This document shows positions 16,259-24,592 of a stretch of DNA of 60,366 bases, piece after piece (position 1 is the first letter of the stretch; each line of letters starts with the position of its first letter). The stretch spans positions 1 through 60,366 of the forward strand of contig NZ_BBIU01000042.1 of NCBI RefSeq assembly GCF_000730645.1, given 5' to 3'. The position numbers were made by a program, and so were the translations under genes. Source of the stretch: Pseudomonas parafulva NBRC 16636 = DSM 17004 (lineage in GTDB: Bacteria > Pseudomonadota > Gammaproteobacteria > Pseudomonadales > Pseudomonadaceae). The notes beneath the pieces were generated by a model. The model worked only from the letters and a program-made list of their open reading frames with translations. It was not told the origin of the DNA and searched no databases.

Positions 16259-17731
16259 TCAGTTCTGTTCGGCCAGTGCGACGGCGCGGAACATCGCCCG
16301 GCGCTTGTTGATGGTTTCTTCCCACTCCAGTGCGGGCACCGAGTCGGCAACGATGCCGCCGCCCGCCTGCACATGCAGTTCGCCGTCCTTGATCACCGCC
16401 GTACGGATGGCAATGGCGGTGTCCATGTTGCCGTTCCAGGCGAAATAACCGACTGCGCCGCCATAAACGCCACGCTTGACCGGCTCCAGCTCATCGATGA
16501 TTTCCATCGCCCGGATCTTCGGGGCCCCCGACAGGGTGCCTGCCGGCAAAATCGCCCGCAGCGCGTCCATGGCAGTGAGGCCTTCGCGCAACTGGCCGGT
16601 GACGTTGGAAACAATGTGCATCACGTTGGAGTAGCGCTCGATCACCATCTTCTCGGTCAGGCGCACGCTGCCGGTGGCGGCCACGCGGCCCACGTCATTG
16701 CGGCCCAGGTCGATCAGCATCAGGTGCTCGGCGATTTCCTTGTCGTCCGACAGCAGGTCATCTTCCAGCGCCCGGTCCGCATCTTCGGTTGCGCCACGCG
16801 GGCGGGTGCCGGCGATGGGGCGCACGGTAACCAGGTTGTCCTCGACCCGCACCAGCACTTCCGGCGAGCTGCCCACCACGTGGAAGTCACCGAAGTTGAA
16901 GAAGTACATGTAAGGCGTTGGGTTGAAGCAGCGCAGCGCGCGGTACAGGTCGATGGGCGCTGCCTTGAAGTCGATCGACATACGCTGCGAGGGCACGACC
17001 TGCATGCAGTCGCCGGCCAGGATGTACTCCTTGATGCGCCCGACAGCGTTTTCGTAATCCTCGCGGGTGTAGCTGGAGCGGAACTCGGGCTCTGCCGCCG
17101 GTGGGCCGCTCAAGTCCAGGCCACGGCGCGGGGTGATGGGCTGGCGCAAGGTTTCGAGCAAGTCCTGCAAGCGGGCATTACCCTGTTCGAAGGCGTGTTC
17201 ATCGGCCGGGTCGACCAGCACGATGGCGTGCATCTTGCCGGCCAGGTTGTCGAACACCACCACCGAATCAGACACCATCAGCAGAATATCCGGCACCGCC
17301 AGCGGGTCCGGGTTGGGGCTTGCACCCAGGCGTGTTTCCACGTAGCGCACGCAGTCGTACCCGAAGTAACCCACCAGGCCGCCATTGAAGCGCGGCAACC
17401 CCGGAATGTCGGCCACCTTGTAACGGTCCTTGAATGCCTCGACGAAGGCCAGCGGGTCTTCGACATCATGGCTTTCGACCTCAACGCCGTCCTGCAGGAT
17501 GCTGACGTGATAACCGTGCACCCGCATCACTGTGCGCGAAGGCAGGCCGATCATGGAATAACGGCCCCACTTCTCGCCGCCCTGCACGGACTCGAGCAGG
17601 TAGGAGTTAGGCTGATCAGCCAGCTTCAGGTAGATCGACAACGGCGTGTCGAAGTCGGCCAGGGTCTCGCAGGCCAGGGGGATGCGGTTATAGCCGGCTG
17701 CAGCCAGGCGCAGGAATTCTTCGCGGGTCAT
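16259..17731 (-). CDS. trpE: Anthranilate synthase component I
   Basis: Converts chorismate to anthranilate with TrpG; first committed step of tryptophan synthesis and target of feedback inhibition. The 490-aa protein has an N-terminal regulatory domain with the LLES feedback-site motif (about 45-48) and a C-terminal chorismate-binding domain (GTRPRG, GRNDVGRV, GTLSGAPK). The ATG at 17731, preceded by GAGG, gives MTREEFLRLAAAGYNRIPL; the frame runs 12 codons further upstream into the attenuator. It follows gph by 69 bp, and this gap contains the attenuator hairpin. Confidence 0.95.
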   Translation of the reverse strand: MTREEFLRLAAAGYNRIPLACETLADFDTPLSIYLKLADQPNSYLLESVQGGEKWGRYSMIGLPSRTVMRVHGYHVSILQDGVEVESHDVEDPLAFVEAFKDRYKVADIPGLPRFNGGLVGYFGYDCVRYVETRLGASPNPDPLAVPDILLMVSDSVVVFDNLAGKMHAIVLVDPADEHAFEQGNARLQDLLETLRQPITPRRGLDLSGPPAAEPEFRSSYTREDYENAVGRIKEYILAGDCMQVVPSQRMSIDFKAAPIDLYRALRCFNPTPYMYFFNFGDFHVVGSSPEVLVRVEDNLVTVRPIAGTRPRGATEDADRALEDDLLSDDKEIAEHLMLIDLGRNDVGRVAATGSVRLTEKMVIERYSNVMHIVSNVTGQLREGLTAMDALRAILPAGTLSGAPKIRAMEIIDELEPVKRGVYGGAVGYFAWNGNMDTAIAIRTAVIKDGELHVQAGGGIVADSVPALEWEETINKRRAMFRAVALAEQN

Positions 17732-17775
17732 GAGTAGCCTCGTGGCATAAAGCTTATGGTCGGGCAAACGGATGG

Positions 17776-17791
17776 GCCGGCACGCGCCGGC
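17776..17791 (-). promoter_or_regulatory. Attenuator hairpin upstream of trpE
   Basis: A perfect GCCGGC/GCCGGC stem with a 4-nt loop lies 9 nt after the gph stop and 44 nt before trpE. It is followed by CCATCCGTTTGCCC, close to the counterpart ahead of trpG. CGCGCC at the end of the leader frame could pair with GGCGCG in this stem as an alternative structure. Confidence 0.55.
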
Positions 17792-17800
17792 AGGCAGAAG

Positions 17801-17845
17801 TCAGGCGCGCCAACGCCAGCGGGCCAAGGCCTTGATGACTTTCAT
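17801..17845 (-). CDS. trpL: Predicted trpE leader peptide embedded in the 3' end of gph
   Basis: The last 14 codons of gph (MKVIKALARWRWRA, TGA) start with ATG, contain TGG CGT TGG and end just before the attenuator hairpin of trpE. They match the C-terminal half of the free trp leader peptide at 14054-14140. Either ribosomes finishing gph sense Trp supply, or the internal ATG is used separately; the sequence cannot decide. No clear Shine-Dalgarno precedes the internal ATG. Confidence 0.5.
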   Translation of the reverse strand: MKVIKALARWRWRA

Positions 17846-18619
17846 CCAGAATTTGCCGGTAACCGCCACGGGGGACTCTCTGTCGTGTGAGGCTTGAAGG
17901 TCCGCCAACGTTATCCCAGTGGCAGGGTCTACGCAACCGGGCAGCAGTGCGCGCAGGTCATCGATCACCAGACTGGGGGACTCTTCACCGATCGGCCGCC
18001 CATGGTTGTAGCCATAGGTAAGGCCCACACTCTGCACGCCAGCGGCCTTGGCCGCCTGCACGTCGCTGCGCGAGTCGCCAACAAACAACGACTGTTGCGC
18101 GGTCACGCCCGCCATCTGCATGACAAACAGCAGCGCCGCAGGGTCGGGCTTCTTCTGCGGCAGGGTGTCGCCACCGATGATCCAGCGGAAGTAGCTGCCG
18201 ATCTTCATCTGGTCCAGCAGCGGCCCGACAAAACGCTCAGGCTTGTTGGTGATCAGCGCCATCTCCACACCGCGCTTGCTCAACCAGCGCAGGGTGTCTT
18301 TTACGCCTGGGTAGACCTGCGTCAGCGCATGGCTGTCGGCGTAGGCCTCCATGAACAACGCCAGGGCCCGTTCGGCCAGTGCATCATCTACCGAAGCATG
18401 ATCGATGCCTCCGGCCAAGGCGCGGCGCACCAGCACCTGTGCACCGTTGCCCACCCACTGGCGCACGGCAGCAAGGCCGGCCGGGGGGCGGCCGAGTTCG
18501 AGCAGCATGCGGTCGACAGCGGCCGTCAGGTCTGGCACGGAATCGATCAGGGTACCGTCCAGATCGAACATCACCAGCCTGGGCAGCGTCCCCGGGAACA
18601 GCTGCTCGAAGCCGCTCAT
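17801..18619 (-). CDS. gph: Phosphoglycolate phosphatase
   Basis: HAD-superfamily hydrolase that dephosphorylates 2-phosphoglycolate arising from DNA repair or oxygenase side reactions. The 272-aa protein has motif I DLDGTL (about 19-24), a cap domain, motif II-III residues (ITNKPE, KKPDP) and motif IV GDSRSD. The tail beyond the HAD domain ends in WMKVIKALARWRWRA, which is unusual for the family and doubles as the predicted trpE leader peptide. The ATG overlaps the rpe stop by 4 bp (rpe-gph-trpE order). Confidence 0.93.
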   Translation of the reverse strand: MSGFEQLFPGTLPRLVMFDLDGTLIDSVPDLTAAVDRMLLELGRPPAGLAAVRQWVGNGAQVLVRRALAGGIDHASVDDALAERALALFMEAYADSHALTQVYPGVKDTLRWLSKRGVEMALITNKPERFVGPLLDQMKIGSYFRWIIGGDTLPQKKPDPAALLFVMQMAGVTAQQSLFVGDSRSDVQAAKAAGVQSVGLTYGYNHGRPIGEESPSLVIDDLRALLPGCVDPATGITLADLQASHDRESPVAVTGKFWMKVIKALARWRWRA

Positions 18620-19290
18620 GGGCGGGCCTGAGCCAGTTCGCTGCGCATCTGCGCGATCACTTGTGCGTAGTCCGGGGCATTGAAAATGGCAGAACCGGCG
18701 ACGAAGGTATCGGCACCTGCTGCAGCGATTTCACGGATGTTGCCCACATTGACCCCGCCGTCGATTTCCAGGCGGATATCACGGCCGCTGGCGTCGATCA
18801 GTGCACGGGCTTCACGCAGTTTGTCGAGGGTGCCCGGGATGAACTTCTGACCGCCAAAACCCGGGTTTACGCTCATCAGCAGCACCATGTCGACCTTGTC
18901 CATCACATACTTCAAGGCATCCAGGCTGGTGGCCGGGTTGAACACCAGGCCAGCCTTGCAGCCGCCATCCTTGATGAGTTGCAAAGAGCGATCGATGTGC
19001 TGCGAGGCTTCCGGATGGAAGGTGATGTAGCTGGCGCCGGCTTCGATGAAGTCGCCGATGATACGGTCGACCGGGCTGACCATCAGGTGCACGTCGATGG
19101 GCGCGGTGACGCCATACTTGCGCAGGGCGGTACACACCATCGGGCCGATGGTCAGGTTGGGGACATAGTGGTTGTCCATGACATCGAAGTGAACGATGTC
19201 TGCACCCGCAGCCAGAACCTTGTCGACATCCTCGCCCAGACGGGCGAAATCGGCAGAAAGAATGGAGGGGGCAATAGCGTAGGGCTGCAT
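18616..19290 (-). CDS. rpe: Ribulose-phosphate 3-epimerase
   Basis: Interconverts ribulose-5-phosphate and xylulose-5-phosphate in the pentose phosphate pathway. The 224-aa TIM-barrel protein has the family motifs SILSADFARL, HFDVMDNHYVPN (metal ligands) and VNPGFGGQKF. The ATG at 19290 is chosen because it gives MQPYAIAPSILSAD; 33 upstream in-frame codons do not look like the family. It is translationally coupled to gph. Confidence 0.95.
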   Translation of the reverse strand: MQPYAIAPSILSADFARLGEDVDKVLAAGADIVHFDVMDNHYVPNLTIGPMVCTALRKYGVTAPIDVHLMVSPVDRIIGDFIEAGASYITFHPEASQHIDRSLQLIKDGGCKAGLVFNPATSLDALKYVMDKVDMVLLMSVNPGFGGQKFIPGTLDKLREARALIDASGRDIRLEIDGGVNVGNIREIAAAGADTFVAGSAIFNAPDYAQVIAQMRSELAQARP

Positions 19291-19360
19291 GGCGCACCTG
19301 TTGGCAGAATCACGGTGGCGCGCATTGTAACCCAGGCAAGCGAATGAGGGCTGACTGGTA

Positions 19361-19400
19361 TCAATCGCGATGCGCCGCAGGTGGCGCACCGCGAGCAGCG
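19361..19400. repeat. REP-like palindromic repeat, copy 2
   Basis: TGCGCC (19371-19376) and GGCGCA (19383-19388) form a stem. The reverse complement shares the hairpin plus GGCGCATCGCGA with copy 1 at 169-212. It lies between the ABC operon 3' end and rpe, where it could stabilise or end the ABC transcript. Confidence 0.45.
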
Positions 19401-19401
19401 G

Positions 19402-20229
19402 TCAGGCAGGCTGCTGGGTCCTCAGTTTTTCGCTGCGCCCACGCAGCCACTCCAGGGTCAGCAGCAGTACCACCGAGAACGCGATCAGCAAGGTGGCCGC
19501 CGCCGCGATGGTGGGGCTGAGGTTCTCGCGTATGCCGCTGAACATCTGCCGCGGCAGGGTCGCCTGCTCAGGCCCGGCCAGGAACAGCGTCACCACCACC
19601 TCGTCGAACGAGGTAGCAAAGGCAAACAGCGCCCCCGAAATCACGCCTGGGGCAATCAGCGGCAAGGTCACCCGACGGAATGCCAGCAGTGGCGATGCCC
19701 CCAGGCTGGCCGCCGCCCGCACCAGGTTGTGGTTGAACCCTTGCAGGGTTGCCGACACGGTGATGATGACGAACGGCACACCCAATACGGCGTGTACCAG
19801 AATCAGCGAGGTGAAGCTGTTGCCCAGGCCCAGCGGGGCGAAAAACAGGTAACTGGCCACACCGATGATCACCACCGGCACCACCATGGGCGATATCACC
19901 AGGGCCATCACCAGCGACTTGCCCGGGAAATCGCCCCGGGTCAGGCCGATGGCCGCCAGCGTACCGAACACCATGGCCAGCGCCGTGGCTGCCGGGGCAA
20001 CGATGATGCTGTTCTTCAGCGCACGCATCCACTCGGCAGAGCCGAAGAAATCCTGGTACCACTGCAGCGAGAAGCCCTGCAACGGGTACACCAGGAAACT
20101 GCCGCTGTTGAATGACAGCGGCACGATGACCAGCACAGGCAGAATCAGGAACAACAGGATCAGGCCGCAGAGAATGCGCAGGCTGTAGAACCAGACCCGC
20201 TCAACGGGTGACATGTATGGGCTCAGCAT
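19402..20229 (-). CDS. ABC transporter permease (PotC type; Agt-like system)
   Basis: Inner-membrane permease of a type I importer. The 275-aa protein has six predicted membrane segments and the EAA loop near residues 175-195 (RAAASLGASPLLAFRRVTLP). It is the last gene of the four-gene ABC operon, 11 bp after the other permease, with AGGAG before the ATG. Such PotC proteins are usually annotated as polyamine permeases. Gene order next to an AgtSR-like pair and rpe-gph-trpE matches the P. aeruginosa agt operon, which imports 4-aminobutyrate and 5-aminovalerate, so that is the better substrate guess. Confidence 0.85.
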   Translation of the reverse strand: MLSPYMSPVERVWFYSLRILCGLILLFLILPVLVIVPLSFNSGSFLVYPLQGFSLQWYQDFFGSAEWMRALKNSIIVAPAATALAMVFGTLAAIGLTRGDFPGKSLVMALVISPMVVPVVIIGVASYLFFAPLGLGNSFTSLILVHAVLGVPFVIITVSATLQGFNHNLVRAAASLGASPLLAFRRVTLPLIAPGVISGALFAFATSFDEVVVTLFLAGPEQATLPRQMFSGIRENLSPTIAAAATLLIAFSVVLLLTLEWLRGRSEKLRTQQPA

Positions 20230-20240
20230 GACAAGGCTCC

Positions 20241-21488
20241 TCAGCTCAGGCGCAGGCGGCTGGCGCCAACCAGCCAGCTATAGATCAGGTACAACAGCAC
20301 GGTCGCCAGCAACAGCAGCCCGCCAAGGGCGGTGGCCATGCCCCAGTTGATACTGGTGTTGGTGTAGAACGCCACGAAATAGCTGACCATCTGGTCGTTC
20401 GGGCTGCCGAGCAGCGCCGGGGTGATGTAGTAGCCGATGGCAAGGATGAACACCAGCAGGCACCCGGCCCCTACACCTGCGTAGGTCTGCGGGAAGTACA
20501 CCCGCCAGAAACTGGCGAACGGGTGGCAGCCCAGCGAAATGGCGGCACGCATATAGCTGGGCGAAATGCCTTTCATCACGCTGTACAGCGGCAGAATCAT
20601 GAACGGCAACAGAATGTGCACCATCGAGATGTACACACCTGTGCGGTTGAAAACCAGCTCCAGCGGTTGATCAATGATGCCCATGGCCATCAGCGCACTG
20701 TTGATCAGGCCGCCCGACTGCAGCAGCACGATCCACGCCGCCACACGCACCAGAATCGACGTCCAGAACGGCAGCAGTACCAGGATCATCAGCAGGTTGC
20801 TCTGCCGGGTCGGCAGGTTGGCCAGCAGGTACGCCAGGGGGTAGGCCAGCACCAGGCAGATGGCAGTGATCACCACCCCCATCCACAGTGTGCGGGTGAA
20901 GATATCCAGGTAGATCGCCTGGTCGGGGGTGGCCTTGGCCAGTTCGCCCAGGTCGTCGATACGGTGGTCGAGCGAAGCCAGCAGGTAGAACGAGGTCACC
21001 GTGCTGGTGTTACGGCGTATCGCCTGCCAGTAGGCGGGGTCCCCCCAGCGCTCGTCCAGGGTTTGCAGTGCATCCTTGTACGACGCAGGCTCGCTTTTGA
21101 ACGGCAGCGCGCGTGCGGTCTTGGCCAGCAGGCTCCGATAGCCGGCCAGCTCCATGTTCAGGCGCTTGGAAAGGTCGCCCAGGGTCTGGTTCTTGCGCGA
21201 CTCGGCCAGGTCCTGGCTCAGTGCCTTGTAGACGTCCTCGCCGGGCAGGCTCTTGCCGTCCCACTGGCCGATGACCTCGACCGTGCGCGGCAGGCCGCTG
21301 ACCACTTCCGGGTTGCCGACGCTCTTGTACAGCAGCGCGCCGATAGGCACCAGGAACACCAGCAGAAGAAACAGCGCCAGCGGCGCGATCAACGCCTGCG
21401 CCTTCCAGCGGTTGACCCGCTCGGCGCGCTTGAGGCGCTGCTTGAGATTTGAACCTGCGCCTTCTTTGAGGGGCACTGCGATGGCCAT
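20241..21488 (-). CDS. ABC transporter permease (PotB type; Agt-like system)
   Basis: The 415-aa inner-membrane permease partners the following permease. It is longer than PotB (about 275-285 aa) because of a roughly 125-residue soluble, charged insertion between the first membrane segment (about 33-55) and the second. This probably periplasmic region is not catalytic by any motif I can see. The EAA loop is visible as RAAISLGCHPFASFWRVYFP. Paired downstream permease starts 11 bp later. Confidence 0.85.
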   Translation of the reverse strand: MAIAVPLKEGAGSNLKQRLKRAERVNRWKAQALIAPLALFLLLVFLVPIGALLYKSVGNPEVVSGLPRTVEVIGQWDGKSLPGEDVYKALSQDLAESRKNQTLGDLSKRLNMELAGYRSLLAKTARALPFKSEPASYKDALQTLDERWGDPAYWQAIRRNTSTVTSFYLLASLDHRIDDLGELAKATPDQAIYLDIFTRTLWMGVVITAICLVLAYPLAYLLANLPTRQSNLLMILVLLPFWTSILVRVAAWIVLLQSGGLINSALMAMGIIDQPLELVFNRTGVYISMVHILLPFMILPLYSVMKGISPSYMRAAISLGCHPFASFWRVYFPQTYAGVGAGCLLVFILAIGYYITPALLGSPNDQMVSYFVAFYTNTSINWGMATALGGLLLLATVLLYLIYSWLVGASRLRLS

Positions 21489-21549
21489 GGCAAACTCCGC
21501 GATACGAACTGAAAATGGGGCCGCAACGCGGCCCCCTTACGCTGGGCGT

Positions 21550-22584
21550 TTACTTCTTCGCCGCCCAGGCGTTGAAGCGTTGCTCCAGCTGCTCGCTGTT
21601 GTCGGCCCAGAAGGCCACGTCGATCTGCACCTGGTTGGCAATGTTCTCAGGCGTGGTCGGCATGTCTTTCTTCACATCTTCGGACAGCAACTCCACAGCC
21701 TTGGAATTCGCCGGCCCGTAGGCGATGTTCTCGGAGTAGGTCTTCTGCTGCGGCGGCTGCACGCTGAAGGCGATGAACTTCTTGGCCTGCTCGGTATCCT
21801 TGGCGCCTTTCGGAATGGCCCAGGCATCGAAGTCGTAGATACCGCCGTTCCACACCACCTTGAGGTTGCTTTCTTTTTGCACGGCGGCAATGCGCCCGTT
21901 GTAGGCCGAGCTCATGACCACGTCACCCGAGGCCAGGTACTGCGGCGGCTGGGCACCGGCTTCCCACCACTGGATGCTGGGCTTGAGCTCGTCGAGTTTC
22001 TTGAAGGCGCGGTCCACCCCTTCCTTGGTGCCCAGCACCTGGTAGACGTCCTTGGGTGCCACGCCATCGGCCATCAGGGCGAATTCCAGGGTGTACTTGG
22101 CCCCTTTGCGCAGGCCGCGCTTGCCAGGGAATTTCTTGGTATCCCAGAAATCGGCCCAGCTGGTGGGGGCCGTCTTGAGCTTGTCGGCGTTGTAGGCCAG
22201 CACCGTGGACCAGACGAAGAAGCCCACGCCACAAGGCTGGATGGCGCCGGGCACGTAATCGCCTTCGTTGCCGAACATCGCAGGGTCGAGTTCTTCGAAC
22301 ATGCCTTCGTCACAGCCACGGGCGAGCTCCGGCGACTCCACTTCCACCAAGTTCCATGACACGCTCTTGGTGTCGACCATCGCCTTGACCTTGGCCATTT
22401 CACCGTTGTACTCACCGGCGACGATCTTGCCATTACCGGCCTTTTCCCACGGCTCGTAGAATGCCTTCACCTGGGCCGCCTTGTTGGCGCCCCCGAACGA
22501 CACCACGGTCAGGTCTGCAGCCATGCTCTGGCCAGCGGCGAACAGCCCCAGGGCCAGGGCGGTCAGTTTCAACTGCTTGCGCAT
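21550..22584 (-). CDS. Periplasmic substrate-binding protein (PotD type; Agt-like system)
   Basis: The 344-aa secreted binding protein for the ABC importer has a signal peptide cleaved near SMA-AD (residue 22). Mature sequence begins DLTVVSFGGANKAAQ, typical of SBP_bac_8/PotD-like proteins that bind polyamines or small amino-acid-like compounds. The ATG at 22584 was chosen because it starts the signal peptide; the frame is open 47 codons further but overlaps the ATPase gene. It lies 40 bp after the ATPase gene. Confidence 0.87.
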   Translation of the reverse strand: MRKQLKLTALALGLFAAGQSMAADLTVVSFGGANKAAQVKAFYEPWEKAGNGKIVAGEYNGEMAKVKAMVDTKSVSWNLVEVESPELARGCDEGMFEELDPAMFGNEGDYVPGAIQPCGVGFFVWSTVLAYNADKLKTAPTSWADFWDTKKFPGKRGLRKGAKYTLEFALMADGVAPKDVYQVLGTKEGVDRAFKKLDELKPSIQWWEAGAQPPQYLASGDVVMSSAYNGRIAAVQKESNLKVVWNGGIYDFDAWAIPKGAKDTEQAKKFIAFSVQPPQQKTYSENIAYGPANSKAVELLSEDVKKDMPTTPENIANQVQIDVAFWADNSEQLEQRFNAWAAKK

Positions 22585-22624
22585 TGTTATTTTCTCCACA
22601 GTACAGGGTTGGTGCAGCAAACCT

Positions 22625-23749
22625 TCATTGGGCTTCGGTAACCGGGTCGAGCGCACGGGCGTGCTCCACCTCCCAGCCCAGCGGTACCACATCGCCCACG
22701 GCCAGGGCCGGGTCGAGTTCGGCAATGGGCTGCTTCACGAAGAAATCGGCCTTGCCGCAAACCTCCAGGCGCACCCGCACGTGGTCGCCCAGGTAAATGA
22801 ATTCGGCCACGCGGCCAGAGAAGCGGTTGACGCAGGCTTCGCTGTGGCCGTTGAGGCGCACGCGTTCCGGGCGGATCGACAAGGTAACCGGCTCGCCCGG
22901 GCTTCCTACGTTCACCGCCAGCGCCTCAACCCGCTCACCGCGCGCCAGCTGCACCTGGCAACGGTTGCCTTCGTGGCTCAGCAGGGTGCCATTGATGCGG
23001 TTGTTCTCGCCGATGAAGTTGGCGACGAAGGTGTTGCTGGGCGCCTCGTACAGGGTGCGAGGGTCGGCGATCTGCTGGATCTGGCCCTGGTGGAACACCG
23101 CCACGCGGTCAGACATGGTCAGCGCTTCGCCCTGGTCGTGGGTCACGTACACCACAGTGACGCCAAGGCGCTGGTGGATATGCTTGATTTCCATCTGCAT
23201 GTGCTCACGCAGCTGCTTGTCCAGCGCCCCCAGCGGCTCATCCATCAGCACCAGTTGCGGCTCGAACACCAGGGCCCGGGCCAGCGCCACACGTTGCTGT
23301 TGCCCACCGGACAACTGGCCGGGGTAGCGCTTGGCGAAGGCCTCCAGCTGCACCATGTTGAGCACGCGCTTGACCCGTTCGCTGATATCGGTCTTGCTCA
23401 GGTTGCGCACCGTCAGCGGGAAGGCCAGGTTCTCGGCCACGGTCATGTGCGGGAACAGCGCGTAGTTCTGGAACACCATGCCGATGTCGCGCTTGTGCGG
23501 CGGCACGTTGTTGATGGAGCGCCCGGCCAGCTGGATTTCACCTGCGGTAGGGGTTTCGAAGCCGGCGAGCATCATCAGGCTGGTAGTCTTGCCTGAGCCA
23601 GAGGGCCCAAGCAGGGTCAGAAACTCGCCCTTGCGGATGTCCAGGTTGAGGTCTTTGACGATCAGCGACTCGCCGTCGTAGCTCTTCTGCACACCACGGA
23701 AGCTGACCAGCGTTTCGCCGGTTGCAGCGTTCGACTTCGCCTCGCTCAT
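22625..23749 (-). CDS. ABC transporter ATP-binding protein (PotA type; Agt-like system)
   Basis: Cytoplasmic ATPase of the importer and first gene of the operon. The 374-aa protein has Walker A GPSGSGKTT (48-56), signature LSGGQQQRVALARAL, Walker B LVLMDEPLGALD and a C-terminal TOBE domain (about 290-360). The start at 23749 begins MSEAKSNAATGE; earlier in-frame codons run through the control region and should not be included. The 203-bp gap to the response regulator gene holds a perfect inverted repeat that may be the operator. Confidence 0.92.
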   Translation of the reverse strand: MSEAKSNAATGETLVSFRGVQKSYDGESLIVKDLNLDIRKGEFLTLLGPSGSGKTTSLMMLAGFETPTAGEIQLAGRSINNVPPHKRDIGMVFQNYALFPHMTVAENLAFPLTVRNLSKTDISERVKRVLNMVQLEAFAKRYPGQLSGGQQQRVALARALVFEPQLVLMDEPLGALDKQLREHMQMEIKHIHQRLGVTVVYVTHDQGEALTMSDRVAVFHQGQIQQIADPRTLYEAPSNTFVANFIGENNRINGTLLSHEGNRCQVQLARGERVEALAVNVGSPGEPVTLSIRPERVRLNGHSEACVNRFSGRVAEFIYLGDHVRVRLEVCGKADFFVKQPIAELDPALAVGDVVPLGWEVEHARALDPVTEAQ

Positions 23750-23857
23750 GCCTGCACCTTCTTGTTGGATGACTGCGTAGGCAAAAGCGTAGAAGAGTGG
23801 CAAGCACCGGAAAATCGGGGGCGCTGAGAGAATGCCATCATCCGGATGGAAGATTTT

Positions 23858-23877
23858 TTGTAGGGATTGCCCTACAA
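23858..23877. promoter_or_regulatory. Candidate response-regulator operator upstream of the ABC operon
   Basis: TTGTAGGG (23858-23865) and CCCTACAA (23870-23877) form a perfect 8-bp inverted repeat with a 4-bp spacer, 109 bp upstream of the ATPase start. Neither strand has a T-tract after the hairpin, so it is not a good terminator. LuxR/NarL-type regulators bind dyads of this size, and the gene for one ends 75 bp away. Confidence 0.5.
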
Positions 23878-23952
23878 GGATGACGCGATTGGGACACCTG
23901 CCAGCACTGCCATCCATCCCTTGTGGGGGCGGGCGCAACCTGTGTGTCGCAA

Positions 23953-24582
23953 TCAGACCAGCTTGTGCTCCATGGCGTACTTCACCAGCTCCGCCAGGGA
24001 GTTCACTTTCAGCTTCTGCATCAGCCGCGCCTTGTGGGTGCTGATGGTTTTGCTCGACAGCGCCAGCTGCTGGGCAATGTCGTTGACGTTAGCGCCTTGG
24101 GCCAGGCGCTCGAACACTGAAAACTCCCGCTCCGACAACAGCGTATGCAGCGGCCGAGACTCGGTAAGGCCGACCTCGAAAACCATGCGGTCCGCCAGCG
24201 CCGGGTCGATGTAGCGCCCACCCCCGGCCACCCGGCGGATCGCCGCCAGCAACAGCGCCGGGTCGCTGTCCTTGGTGGCATAGCCTGCCGCCCCGGCTTT
24301 CAATGCACGCGCCGCCATCTGCGCCTCGTCATGCATCGACAGCATCAGGATTGCCGGTGGGTCCTGCAGTGCGCGGATGCGCGGGATGGCTTCCAGCCCA
24401 TTGACGCCCGGCATGGAGATATCCAGCAACACCACTTCGCAGGGCGTATGCCTGAGGGTGTCGAGCAACTGCTCGCCATTGCCGGCCTCGCCCGCCACCT
24501 GCATGTCCTTGGCCAGGCCGATCAACTGCTTGATGCCTTCGCGGACAATGGTGTGGTCTTCGGCCACCAGTACTCGAATCAC
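23953..24582 (-). CDS. agtR: LuxR/NarL-type response regulator, AgtR-like
   Basis: The 209-aa two-component regulator has a receiver domain with phospho-acceptor Asp54 (LLDISMPG) and a C-terminal LuxR HTH (about 140-205; LSEREFSVFERLAQG). Translation starts at GTG 24582, preceded by AGGAG 6 bp upstream, giving MIRVLVAEDHTIVREG. It begins 10 bp after the kinase gene. Synteny with P. aeruginosa PA0600-PA0606 suggests AgtR, which controls the adjacent ABC importer; the name is by context and not proven here. Confidence 0.85.
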   Translation of the reverse strand: MIRVLVAEDHTIVREGIKQLIGLAKDMQVAGEAGNGEQLLDTLRHTPCEVVLLDISMPGVNGLEAIPRIRALQDPPAILMLSMHDEAQMAARALKAGAAGYATKDSDPALLLAAIRRVAGGGRYIDPALADRMVFEVGLTESRPLHTLLSEREFSVFERLAQGANVNDIAQQLALSSKTISTHKARLMQKLKVNSLAELVKYAMEHKLV

Positions 24583-24592
24583 GGTCGTTCTC

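Noticed and set aside
23858..23877. Reading the TTGTAGGG dyad as the terminator of the response regulator gene
   Set aside because: The minus strand has A residues, not T, after the hairpin, so intrinsic termination there is unlikely.
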